DNA of 16,699 bases from an uncultured Clostridia bacterium (GTDB lineage Bacteria > Bacillota > Clostridia > TANB77 > CAG-508). The DNA is taken from the NCBI GenBank assembly GCA_910589185.1, contig CAJUSU010000017.1, positions 1-16,699 on the forward strand, read 5' to 3'. The notes under the pieces were generated by a model. It saw only the letters and a program-made list of their open reading frames with translations, was not told where the DNA came from and did not search any database. The translations under genes were made by a program, and so were the position numbers. Below are positions 1 to 7,652 of this stretch, piece after piece. Within the stretch, counting starts at the first letter, position 1. Every line of letters starts with the position of its first letter.

Positions 1-624
1 TCACCGGTTGTTGCAGTTGGTACAAATAAAGAGAGCAGAATAGGCTCTATTGGAAAGGCAGTGCCAAGTGTAGAAGTAAAACTTGTAGATGTAAATCAAG
101 AGGGCATTGGAGAATTAATTGTAAAAGGACCAAGTGTTGCTTTAGGATACTATAACGATGAAGAAAATACAAAAGCATCATTTGTAGATGGATGGTTTTA
201 TACAGGAGATTTAGGAAAATTTGATAAAAAAGGCATTTTATATATTACTGGTAGAAACAAGAATATGATAGTACTTAGAAATGGTAAGAAAGTATTTCCA
301 GAGGAATTAGAAACCATTGTTAATCGTTTAGAGCTAGTAGAAGAATCCATGGTATTTGGTATGCCTGATGAAAAAGTGAAAGATGATGTAAAAGTATCTG
401 TGAAAGTAGTATACAACCAAGAAGTGGCAAAAGAGAAATATTCAGATAAATCACAAGAGGAGTTATATCAAATTATATGGGAGCAAATTAAGGAATTAAA
501 CAAGTCTTTCCCAAGATATAAACATATTCAAAAATTAATTTTGACAGATGAAGAATTGATAAAAACAACAACGAAAAAAGTAAAAAGACAGGAAGAAATG
601 AAGAAGATTTTGCAAGGAAGCTAA
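1..624 (+). CDS. AMP-forming acyl-CoA synthetase (long-chain fatty acid-CoA ligase type), 3' part
   Basis: The reading frame is open from the first base, so only the last 207 codons are present and the start lies outside the window. The visible part covers the end of the large adenylation domain and the small C-terminal lid. It holds the motif YTGDLGKFDKKG followed by ITGRNKNMIVLRNGKKVFPEELE, the conserved hinge and GRxKxxI region of the ANL superfamily. Near the end is TTTKKVKRQE, where the family's catalytic lysine region lies. Such enzymes adenylate a fatty acid with ATP and transfer it to CoA (or a carrier protein). The rather long C-terminal domain with the NKSFPRYKHI stretch is typical of long-chain acyl-CoA synthetases, but the exact substrate cannot be told. 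The stop codon overlaps the promoter region of the next gene. Confidence 0.9.
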   Translation, partial: SPVVAVGTNKESRIGSIGKAVPSVEVKLVDVNQEGIGELIVKGPSVALGYYNDEENTKASFVDGWFYTGDLGKFDKKGILYITGRNKNMIVLRNGKKVFPEELETIVNRLELVEESMVFGMPDEKVKDDVKVSVKVVYNQEVAKEKYSDKSQEELYQIIWEQIKELNKSFPRYKHIQKLILTDEELIKTTTKKVKRQEEMKKILQGS

Positions 625-638
625 AAATGTGGTATAAT
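610..638 (+). promoter_or_regulatory. Strong sigma-A promoter before the small membrane protein gene
   Basis: TTGCAA at 610-615 is separated by exactly 17 bp from TATAAT at 633-638. The TATAAT is preceded by TGG, giving an extended -10 (TGNTATAAT). The -35 box lies inside the last codons of the acyl-CoA synthetase gene. Transcription would start near 645, giving a leader of about 110 nt before the preferred ATG at 755. Confidence 0.7.
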
Positions 639-663
639 AAAGAGTAATGTTAAAAGCATTTGT

Positions 664-699
664 ATTGTACTTTCAAATGAATAACTTGCAAAGTACAAT
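664..699 (+). promoter_or_regulatory. Leader hairpin (10-bp perfect inverted repeat)
   Basis: ATTGTACTTT (664-673) and AAAGTACAAT (690-699) are perfect inverted repeats. The stem can extend inward by CAA/TTG past a single bulged C, leaving a loop of about 9 nt. No T-run follows, so it is not a simple terminator. It lies in the transcribed leader, or in the 5' coding part if the ATG at 647 is used. It could be a regulatory RNA element or a protein operator. I do not recognise a known riboswitch class in the bases that follow. Confidence 0.45.
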
Positions 700-754
700 C
701 CTATCTTTGGGCGAAACACAAAAATCAAGCATCAGTAAAGAAAGGAAGAGAGCA

Positions 755-976
755 ATGGAAGCTGCAACGTTTAAGCTCACCTTAATCAAGGTGGCAGTTT
801 TGTATTCGCTTTTTGCGATACTTGTACTTTTTGTGGGAATTGGTTTTATCATCTACCATCATCGAAATCTCGAGAATGAACGGCATCTAAAATTAGGAAA
901 CAGATGGGTTGTAGTCATTCTAATTGATTTGGTAGCTTGGTTCATACTGATTTTCTACATAAATCACATTTATTAA
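755..976 (+). CDS. Small two-helix membrane protein of unknown function
   Basis: This is a 73-residue protein. The ATG at 755 is chosen because AAAGGAAGAG lies a proper distance before it. An in-frame ATG at 647 would add 36 residues but has no ribosome site and would fall almost at the predicted transcription start. Two hydrophobic segments are clear: about residues 8-31 (IKVAVLYSLFAILVLFVGIG and onward) and about 50-70 (VVVILIDLVAWFILIFYI). A short basic, histidine-containing loop (YHHRNLENERHLKLGNR) joins them. No catalytic motif is visible and I cannot name a family. It is a single-gene transcription unit with its own strong promoter and a strong terminator. Confidence 0.65.
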   Translation: MEAATFKLTLIKVAVLYSLFAILVLFVGIGFIIYHHRNLENERHLKLGNRWVVVILIDLVAWFILIFYINHIY

Positions 977-985
977 ACATTGCAA

Positions 986-1030
986 GGGGAGTAGCAACAG
1001 ATTTATCTGTTGTTGCTCCCCTTTTTATTT
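986..1030 (+). terminator. Rho-independent terminator
   Basis: A long stem runs from GGGGAGTAGCAACAG to CTGTTGTTGCTCCCC with a few wobble pairs and a short loop, followed by a T-rich tail (CTTTTTATTTTTT). It closes the small membrane protein unit. Confidence 0.9.
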
Positions 1031-1060
1031 TTTGAATATATATACTTTTTTATTAAGTAA

Positions 1061-1069
1061 TGATATAAT
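1061..1069 (+). promoter_or_regulatory. Extended -10 promoter of the ABC-F gene
   Basis: TGATATAAT at 1061-1069 is a good extended -10 element. No convincing -35 box lies 16-18 bp upstream. Transcription would begin near 1076, leaving only about 14 nt before the ATG at 1090. There is therefore no room for an attenuator or leader peptide of the kind often seen before inducible antibiotic-resistance ABC-F genes. Confidence 0.5.
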
Positions 1070-1089
1070 TGCTTTGGCAAGGAGGCAAT

Positions 1090-2580
1090 ATGTCTTTAAT
1101 CAATGTAAGTAATTTAAGCTTTAGATATGATGGCAGTATAGAAAATATATTTGAAGATGTATCTTTTCAACTAGACACTGACTGGAAGCTAGGGTTGATA
1201 GGTAGAAATGGAAAAGGAAAAACTACTTTTCTAAAATTACTATTAGGTGAATATTCCTATAAAGGGAACATTTCTAAAAATGTAGAATTTGATTATTTTC
1301 CCTTTGAAGTTAAAAACAAAAATAGAATGGCAATAGAAATTGTAAATGAAATTGCACCAAATAGTGAAGACTGGGAAATTATGAAAGAATTGAATCTCCT
1401 AAATACTGATACAGAAATTTTATATAGGAACTTTCATATCTTAAGTGGTGGAGAACAAGTCAAAATTCTATTAGTTAGTTTATTCTTAAAAGGTAACAAT
1501 TTCTTATTAATTGATGAGCCTACTAATCATTTAGACAGTGAAACAAGAGACAATTTAGTAGAATATTTGAATAAGAAAAAAGGCTTTATTTTAGTGTCAC
1601 ATGATAGAAACTTTTTAGATAAAGTAGTAGACCACATTATTTCTATCAACAATACAAATATTGATATTCAAAAAGGAAATTATTCTTCTTGGCAGGAAAA
1701 TAAACAAAGGCAGGATAACTTTGAACTTATGCAAAATGAAAAACTAACTAAAGATATCAGGCATTTAGAGGCTGCAGCTAAAAATACTGCTAATTGGTCA
1801 GACAAGATAGAAAAATCAAAGTTCAATACTAATAACTCGGGCTCCAGTATAGATAGGGGATATGTTGGACATCAGTCTGCTAAAATGATGAAACGTTCTA
1901 AAGTATTAGAGCAAAGAATTGAAAAATCCATTGAGCAAAAATCTAATTTGTTAAACAATATAGATAGAAATGATAGTTTGAAAATAGTCCCTTTGGAAAG
2001 CAATAGAAGTCCTCTTATTATAGCAAATCAACTACAAATAAAGTATCAAGATAAAGCTATCTTTTTGCCACAAAACTTTGAAGTAAATCAAAGAGATAGA
2101 ATTGCTATTACAGGCAAAAACGGAGCAGGAAAGTCTAGCATTTTAAAATTAATCTTAGGAGAAGAAATTGACTATTCAGGAACCTTCAAAATCATAAATG
2201 ATTTGAAACTATCTTATGTATCACAAAGTACAGAACACTTAAAAGGAAACTTAAAGCAATATGCACAAGAAAATGAAGTAGAAGAAAGTATTTTCAAGGC
2301 AATGCTTTCTAAAATGGGATTTTCAAGTAGTGATTTTGATACGAAATTAGAAGAAATGAGTGAAGGTCAAAAGAAAAAAGTGCTTCTTGCCAAAAGTGTT
2401 TCAGAGCAAGCCCATATTTATATATGGGATGAACCTTTGAATTATATTGATATATTAACAAGAGAGCAAATAGAAGAAGCTATCTTGAAATATATGCCTA
2501 CCATGATTTTTGTAGAACATGATGAATATTTTGTTAAAAAAGTGGCAACACAAATTATAAATTTAAAGAAAGAAGGTTAA
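1090..2580 (+). CDS. ABC-F ATPase, Lsa-type ribosomal protection protein
   Basis: This 496-residue protein has two ABC ATPase domains and no membrane segment. Domain 1 has Walker A GRNGKGKT (38-45), signature SGGEQ (119-123) and Walker B LLIDEPTNHLD (139-149). Domain 2 has Walker A GKNGAGKS (342-349), a relaxed signature SEGQK (424-428) and Walker B YIWDEPLNYID (444-454). The charged interdomain linker (about 190-300) would reach the peptidyl-transferase centre. The stretches TDWKLGLIGRNGKGKTT and YIWDEPLNYID closely resemble Lsa(A), whose family gives resistance to lincosamides, streptogramin A and pleuromutilins by displacing drug from the ribosome. Resistance here is inferred; a housekeeping role is possible. 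The ATG at 1090 is chosen for the AAGGAGG 4 nt upstream. The next gene starts 5 nt after the stop and its ribosome site overlaps this gene's end. Confidence 0.85.
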   Translation: MSLINVSNLSFRYDGSIENIFEDVSFQLDTDWKLGLIGRNGKGKTTFLKLLLGEYSYKGNISKNVEFDYFPFEVKNKNRMAIEIVNEIAPNSEDWEIMKELNLLNTDTEILYRNFHILSGGEQVKILLVSLFLKGNNFLLIDEPTNHLDSETRDNLVEYLNKKKGFILVSHDRNFLDKVVDHIISINNTNIDIQKGNYSSWQENKQRQDNFELMQNEKLTKDIRHLEAAAKNTANWSDKIEKSKFNTNNSGSSIDRGYVGHQSAKMMKRSKVLEQRIEKSIEQKSNLLNNIDRNDSLKIVPLESNRSPLIIANQLQIKYQDKAIFLPQNFEVNQRDRIAITGKNGAGKSSILKLILGEEIDYSGTFKIINDLKLSYVSQSTEHLKGNLKQYAQENEVEESIFKAMLSKMGFSSSDFDTKLEEMSEGQKKKVLLAKSVSEQAHIYIWDEPLNYIDILTREQIEEAILKYMPTMIFVEHDEYFVKKVATQIINLKKEG

Positions 2581-2585
2581 AAAAT

Positions 2586-2789
2586 ATGAAAGAATTAGAA
2601 TTAAAAGTAGAAGGAATGGTTTGTGGAGGTTGTGAAAAAAGAGTAGTAAATGCACTATCTGATTTACAAGGAGTAAGTGAAGTAGTGGCAAGTTACCAAA
2701 ATGGAACTGTTCTAGTAAAAATGACAGAAGAAGTAGATGTCGAAGTATTAAAAGAGAAGATAGAAGATCTTGGTTTTGAGGTAAAATAG
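2586..2789 (+). CDS. copZ: Copper chaperone, single heavy-metal-associated domain (CopZ type)
   Basis: This 67-residue protein is a single ferredoxin-like HMA domain with the metal-binding motif GMVCGGCEKR (Cys13 and Cys16). Such proteins carry Cu(I) in the cytoplasm to the matching domain of a P-type ATPase. The context supports copper strongly, since the next gene, 2 nt downstream, encodes a Cu(I) ATPase. The ribosome site GAAGG sits over the stop codon of the ABC-F gene, so the two are almost certainly co-transcribed and perhaps translationally coupled. Confidence 0.88.
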   Translation: MKELELKVEGMVCGGCEKRVVNALSDLQGVSEVVASYQNGTVLVKMTEEVDVEVLKEKIEDLGFEVK

Positions 2790-2791
2790 CT

Positions 2792-4999
2792 ATGAAGAAA
2801 ATAATTTTGTCTATTGATGGAATGACTTGTAGTGCTTGTTCTAATGGATTAGAAAAGTATTTGAATAAACAAAATGGTATTATCAATGCATCTGTTAATT
2901 TAGTAATGGCAAATGCTACCGTAGATTATGATGAAAATATATTGAACCAAGAGAAGATAGAAAAGTATGTAAAACAAGCAGGATTTACAAGTTTAGGAAT
3001 TTTCAAAGGATTTGAAGTAGAAAAAAAGAACAAAACAGAAAAAGTGAAGTTCATCATTTTTACTGTTTTAGCAATTATTTTAATGTATATTTCTATGGGG
3101 CACATGATAAATCTGCCTACTATTTCTATTTTTGACCCACATCAAAGTCCTATCATTTATACAACAACTCTATTAGTTCTCACGATTTTATTTTTAGGAT
3201 ATGGGTGGGATATTTTAAAAAATGGTTATAAGAATCTCATTCATAGAATACCAAATATGGATACGCTAGTAGCTTTAGGGGTTATTAGTAGTTTTGTATA
3301 TAGTTTGTATGGTATGCATCAAATTATACAAGGTAATCATGCCTATTTAATGGACTTGTACTTTGAGTCTTCTGCTATTGTTATCTATTTTGTAAAATTA
3401 GGTAGATACTTAGATGGTATTAGTAAAGACAAGACGAAAGAGGCAATTCAGAAACTAACTCAAATTACACCAAATGAAGCAACTATTGAAGTGAATGGAG
3501 AGGAACGAAAAGTTACCTTGGACGAGATTAAGAAGGGCAATATAGTCATTAGCCGTCCAGGAGAAAAAATCGCAGTAGATGGCGAAATTATAGAAGGAAA
3601 AGCACATCTAGATGAAGCTTTTATTACAGGGGAGAGTAAGCCTGTTTCCAAAGAAATAGGAAGCAAAGTAATTGCAGGAAGTTTGAATTATGATGGATTT
3701 ATCAAATACAAAGCTGAAAGGATAGGCAGAGAGTCTACAGTATCAGAAATTGTGCGCTTAGTTATGGAGGCAAGTAATACCAAAGCTCCTATTGCTAAAA
3801 TTGCAGATAAGATATCAGGATATTTTGTTCCAATTGTTATGGTAATTGCTGTGATTACATTGATTGCCTATTTTCTATTAGGCTTTGGCGCATCTAATGC
3901 CATTATTACTTTTGTCACTATTCTTGTAGTAGCTTGCCCATGTAGTTTAGGTTTAGCAACCCCTTTAGCCATTATTGTGAGTGAAGGGCTATGTGCAAGC
4001 AATGGAATTTTGGTAAAAAAGAGTGAAATACTAGAAAATGCTTCTAAAGTAAATACAATTGTTTTTGATAAAACAGGAACTTTGACTTATGGAAAGCTCA
4101 AAATTGCGAAGGTGTGCAATTATAGTGAACTAGCAGAAAATGAAGTTTTGCAATTAGTAGGTAGTATAGAAAAGAAATCTACACATCCAATTGCCAAAGC
4201 ATTTACAGAATATATAGAAGAAAACAAGCTAGACTATATAGAAGTGAATGATTTTCAAGATGTTTCGGGTTATGGAATTATAGGGCAAGTAAAGAATGAA
4301 GAAATAATAGTTGGAAATAGCAAAATTTTAGCAAAATATGAGATACAAAATTCTTATGAACAAGAAGAAAAAGAACTTGCTAAGCAGGGAAATAGTATTG
4401 TATATGTGGCTAGAAATAAGAAGTTAATTGCTTTGGTTGGTGTTAATGATGTGATACGCGAAAATGCAGTGGAAGTTATTCAAAAGTTAAATGAGAAGAA
4501 TATTCAAACGATTATGCTAACAGGAGATAACAAAGAAACTGCAGAGAAGATAGGGGAAGAATTGGGAATTACAAAGGTAATCGCGAATGTTCTTCCAGCA
4601 GAAAAAGCAGATATGATTAAACAGTTAAAAGCTAATAATCAATATGTGATGATGTGCGGAGATGGCATTAATGATAGCCCAGCGTTAGCAAATAGCGATA
4701 TTGGTGTTAGTGTCAAAAGCGGAACAGATATTGCAATGGATTCATCTGATGTTATCCTTACAAAAAGTGATTTAGGTTCTATTTTGAGACTAATTACCAT
4801 TAGTGAAAAGACAATTAAGAATATCAAACAAAATCTATTTTGGGCATTTTTCTATAATCTTTTGATGATACCAATTGCCATAGGATTTTTAAAGCCTTTG
4901 GGTATTAGTATTAATCCAATGATAGCAAGTTTAGCAATGGTGTTTAGCAGTCTTACTGTTATATTAAATACTTTGAGGTTGAAGAAAGTAAGAATTTAA
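2792..4999 (+). CDS. copA: Cu(I)-exporting P1B-type ATPase
   Basis: This 735-residue membrane pump has one N-terminal HMA domain with MTCSAC (Cys13, Cys16). Membrane helices follow, then the actuator loop with TGES (279-282), the intramembrane copper site CPC (382-384), the phosphorylation motif DKTGT (426-430), the His-Pro dipeptide (465-466) of the nucleotide domain, TGDN (577-580) and GDGINDSP (623-630). The penultimate helix has YN (688-689) and the last has MVFSS (717-721 region), which together with CPC mark the Cu(I) class rather than zinc or cadmium. It exports copper using ATP. One HMA domain is normal for Bacillota. It starts 2 nt after copZ, with GAGGT upstream inside copZ. No CsoR or CopY regulator gene or operator is seen in the window. 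Confidence 0.95.
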   Translation: MKKIILSIDGMTCSACSNGLEKYLNKQNGIINASVNLVMANATVDYDENILNQEKIEKYVKQAGFTSLGIFKGFEVEKKNKTEKVKFIIFTVLAIILMYISMGHMINLPTISIFDPHQSPIIYTTTLLVLTILFLGYGWDILKNGYKNLIHRIPNMDTLVALGVISSFVYSLYGMHQIIQGNHAYLMDLYFESSAIVIYFVKLGRYLDGISKDKTKEAIQKLTQITPNEATIEVNGEERKVTLDEIKKGNIVISRPGEKIAVDGEIIEGKAHLDEAFITGESKPVSKEIGSKVIAGSLNYDGFIKYKAERIGRESTVSEIVRLVMEASNTKAPIAKIADKISGYFVPIVMVIAVITLIAYFLLGFGASNAIITFVTILVVACPCSLGLATPLAIIVSEGLCASNGILVKKSEILENASKVNTIVFDKTGTLTYGKLKIAKVCNYSELAENEVLQLVGSIEKKSTHPIAKAFTEYIEENKLDYIEVNDFQDVSGYGIIGQVKNEEIIVGNSKILAKYEIQNSYEQEEKELAKQGNSIVYVARNKKLIALVGVNDVIRENAVEVIQKLNEKNIQTIMLTGDNKETAEKIGEELGITKVIANVLPAEKADMIKQLKANNQYVMMCGDGINDSPALANSDIGVSVKSGTDIAMDSSDVILTKSDLGSILRLITISEKTIKNIKQNLFWAFFYNLLMIPIAIGFLKPLGISINPMIASLAMVFSSLTVILNTLRLKKVRI

Positions 5000-5029
5000 G
5001 CAATATCTAAAGTAAAAAAGGAGAATATT

Positions 5030-5524
5030 ATGGAGCAAAGAATTGATAAAATAAACTATTATTTAAACATAGCAAAAGCCGTAGCAGATAGAAGCACATG
5101 TCTTAGAAAAAAATCAGGAGCAGTTATTGTAAACAAAGATGAAATTATATCAACAGGATATAGTGGAGCACCTAGAGGAAGAGAAAATTGTATAGACTTA
5201 GGATACTGCTGTAAGAAGAAATACTTTCCAAACGTGAGGCATGCTGGATATGACGCTTGTAGAAGTGTACATGCAGAGCAAAATGCTTTAATTAGTGCTA
5301 GTAGAAAAAATATGCTTGGCGCTACACTATATTTAGTACAATATCGTACAGATACAGGAAACTATGAAGAGAATGCAGGCTGCTGTCAAATGTGTAGAAA
5401 AATGATTATCAATAGTGGAATTGAACAAGTGGTAGTTAGAATTAGTGATACAGAATATCAAAAAATTGATGTCAATGACTGGATACAAAATGATGATTTG
5501 CTAGAGGGAAAAATAACATATTAA
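5030..5524 (+). CDS. dCMP deaminase family protein (zinc-dependent)
   Basis: This 164-residue protein would deaminate dCMP to dUMP, feeding dTMP synthesis. The catalytic zinc ligands are HAE (81-83, Glu82 the proton shuttle) and Cys119/Cys122 in the motif GCCQMCRKMI. The family usually has Pro-Cys-x-x-Cys; here a cysteine (118) replaces the proline. Further Cys and His residues between 54 and 77 (NCIDLGYCCKKK, RHAGYDACR) resemble the second structural zinc site of dCMP deaminases, and GYSGAPRG fits the substrate loop. The ribosome site AAGGAG precedes the ATG. It lies 30 nt after copA with no visible terminator between them, so it may be read through from the copper genes, though the functional link is not obvious. 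Confidence 0.85.
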   Translation: MEQRIDKINYYLNIAKAVADRSTCLRKKSGAVIVNKDEIISTGYSGAPRGRENCIDLGYCCKKKYFPNVRHAGYDACRSVHAEQNALISASRKNMLGATLYLVQYRTDTGNYEENAGCCQMCRKMIINSGIEQVVVRISDTEYQKIDVNDWIQNDDLLEGKITY

Positions 5525-5546
5525 AAATATTGTTGATTACGAGTTA

Positions 5547-5573
5547 AATAGCAAGATTTGTCTTGCTATTTTT
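5547..5573 (+). terminator. Rho-independent terminator
   Basis: AATAGCAAGA and TCTTGCTATT form a perfect 10-bp stem with a TTTG loop, followed by TTT. It closes the unit ending with the dCMP deaminase gene. Confidence 0.8.
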
Positions 5574-5655
5574 CTATTCCTATAGTAAAATTAGTACAGT
5601 AAAAAGTTAAGAAATTCTAAATAATAATTTAAGAAAACAAAAAGAAGGTGAACAC

Positions 5656-6978
5656 ATGGCAAAACCAACAGTTGCAATCATAGGAAGACCAAATGTAGGA
5701 AAATCTACATTTTTTAATTATGTCGTAGGAAAAAGAATTTCAATTGTAGAGGATACACCGGGAGTTACAAGAGATAGAGTATATGCAGATGCAAATTGGA
5801 GAGGAAGGGATTTTACCTTAGTAGACACAGGTGGAATTGAGCCTGAATCAGATGATGTTATCCTTTCTCAAATGCGTAGGCAAGCAGACATGGCAATTGA
5901 AATTGCTGATGTTATCATATTTTTAACAGATATTAAACAAGGTGTTACAGCAGCTGATGAAGAAATTGCTTTGATGCTTAGAAAATCGAAAAAGCCAATT
6001 GTTTTAGTTTGTAATAAGTCAGATACTTTTGGAAGTACTCCAAATGAACTATATGAATTCTATAACTTAGGAGTTGGAGACCCATATGCAGTTTCTAGTG
6101 TGAATGCAAAAGGTATTGGTGATGTGTTAGATGCAGTTTATGAGCATTTTCCAGAACAAACAGAAGAAGAGGCAGATGATACCATTACAAAAGTGGCAAT
6201 TATTGGAAAACCAAATGTAGGAAAATCTTCTTTAATTAACAGAATTTTAGGAGAAAACAGAGTAATTGTGAGTGACATAGCAGGAACTACAAGAGACGCT
6301 ATTGACTCTGAATTTGAAAATCAATTTGGAAAATATATATTTATTGATACCGCAGGAATTCGTAGAAAAAGTAAGGTTAATGATAATTTGGAAAAGTATA
6401 GCGTTATGAGAAGTTTGCTTGCTGTAGAAAGAGCAGATGTATGTATTTTAATGCTAGATGCAAATGAAGGAGTTACTGCACAAGATACAAAAATTGCAGG
6501 TGATGCTCATGAAGCAGGAAAAGCTGTTATTATTGTTGTAAATAAGTGGGATTTAGTGAAAAAAGATGAAAAAACAATGGAAACTTACAAAAAAGATGTA
6601 TACAATAAATTGTCATATTTATCTTATGCGCCAATATTATTTATATCAGCAAAGACTGGTCAAAGAGTGGATAAATTGTATGAAATGATTAATATGGTAG
6701 CAAGCCAAAATGCTTTAAGAGTATCTACAGCTGTTTTAAATGATGTATTAAGTGAAGCAGTAACGATTGTGCAGCCGCCAACAGATAAAGGAAGAAGATT
6801 AAAAATATTTTATATGACGCAAGCAACAACAAAGCCACCAACATTTGTAGTATTTGTAAATGATAAACAATTATTTCATTTTTCATATGAAAGATATTTA
6901 GTTAATCAAATTAGAAAAGAATTTGGACTGACTGGAACGCCAATTAGAATGATAGTACGAGAGAAAAAAGGAGAGTGA
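5656..6978 (+). CDS. der: Ribosome-assembly GTPase Der (EngA)
   Basis: This 440-residue protein has two tandem GTPase domains and a C-terminal KH-like domain, the architecture unique to Der. It acts in 50S subunit maturation. Domain 1 has GRPNVGKS (10-17), DTPGVTRD (33-40), DTGG (57-60) and NKSD (120-123). Domain 2 has GKPNVGKS (184-191), AGTTRD (209-214), DTAG (231-234) and NKWD (296-299). The KH region runs from about 350 to the end. The length is normal. AGAAGGTG precedes the ATG. The stop is TGA, showing the standard code. It leads a run with plsY and gpsA, a common order in Clostridia. Confidence 0.97.
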   Translation: MAKPTVAIIGRPNVGKSTFFNYVVGKRISIVEDTPGVTRDRVYADANWRGRDFTLVDTGGIEPESDDVILSQMRRQADMAIEIADVIIFLTDIKQGVTAADEEIALMLRKSKKPIVLVCNKSDTFGSTPNELYEFYNLGVGDPYAVSSVNAKGIGDVLDAVYEHFPEQTEEEADDTITKVAIIGKPNVGKSSLINRILGENRVIVSDIAGTTRDAIDSEFENQFGKYIFIDTAGIRRKSKVNDNLEKYSVMRSLLAVERADVCILMLDANEGVTAQDTKIAGDAHEAGKAVIIVVNKWDLVKKDEKTMETYKKDVYNKLSYLSYAPILFISAKTGQRVDKLYEMINMVASQNALRVSTAVLNDVLSEAVTIVQPPTDKGRRLKIFYMTQATTKPPTFVVFVNDKQLFHFSYERYLVNQIRKEFGLTGTPIRMIVREKKGE

Positions 6979-6983
6979 TTATT

Positions 6984-7619
6984 ATGGCAACATATATTAT
7001 AGTTGCAATTGTAGCGTATTTATTAGGAAGTATTAGTTTTTCTGTCATCATTAGTAAAAAAATGGCAGGGTTTGATGTAAGAGAAAAGGGAAGTGGAAAT
7101 GCAGGGACTACTAACGTTTTAAGATCTGTAGGAAAAAAGGCTGCAGTAATTACTTTAGTTTGTGATGTTTTAAAAGGTGTAGTTGCTGTTCTAATTGCAT
7201 TACTTGCAGGAGTAATTATCAAGGATTTAGATAAAGCTTTATTGGTGCAACTTGCAGGTGTATTTGTTATTATTGGACATACTTTTCCTGTTTTCTTTAA
7301 ATTTAAAGGAGGCAAAGGAATTGCTACTTCACTTGGTGTACTTTTGATTATAAATTGGCAAATTGGTTTAATATGTTTAGTATTTGCATTACTATTAATG
7401 GCATTAACTAGAATGGTGTCAGTTGGTTCTATTGCAGCTGCTGTATTATTTCCAGTCTTAGTATTATTTATTAATCAAAACTATATTGTAGCTGAAAGTA
7501 GTAATTGGAGTTATTTGATTTTTAGTGTTGTGATTGCACTCTTAGTTATCTTTAATCATAGAACTAACTTAAAACGTATTTTTACTGGCACAGAGAATAA
7601 ATTAAGCTTCAAAAAGTAA
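6984..7619 (+). CDS. plsY: Glycerol-3-phosphate acyltransferase PlsY
   Basis: This 211-residue integral membrane enzyme transfers the acyl group from acyl-phosphate to glycerol-3-phosphate, the first step of phospholipid synthesis in Gram-positives. The three family motifs are present: GSGNAGTTNVLR (36-47), DVLKG (61-65) and GHTFPVFFKFKGGKGIAT (98 onward). Hydrophobic helices lie between them. The ATG at 6984 is preferred because AAGGAG ends 10 nt upstream; a GTG at 6975, overlapping the der stop, is too close to that site. It lies between der and gpsA, whose product makes its substrate. Confidence 0.95.
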   Translation: MATYIIVAIVAYLLGSISFSVIISKKMAGFDVREKGSGNAGTTNVLRSVGKKAAVITLVCDVLKGVVAVLIALLAGVIIKDLDKALLVQLAGVFVIIGHTFPVFFKFKGGKGIATSLGVLLIINWQIGLICLVFALLLMALTRMVSVGSIAAAVLFPVLVLFINQNYIVAESSNWSYLIFSVVIALLVIFNHRTNLKRIFTGTENKLSFKK

Positions 7620-7652
7620 ATTGCAAGTAAGCTATTGAAAGGAAAAGAAAAA

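Noticed and set aside
6944..7315. 123-codon reverse ORF over the der-plsY junction
   Set aside because: It spans the end of der and the start of plsY, both firmly identified. It has no ribosome site and its composition is that of an antisense frame.
7635..7652. Upstream TTG start for gpsA
   Set aside because: It would add six residues before the conserved MKNICIIGSGSWG start, and the ribosome site lies between it and the ATG at 7653.
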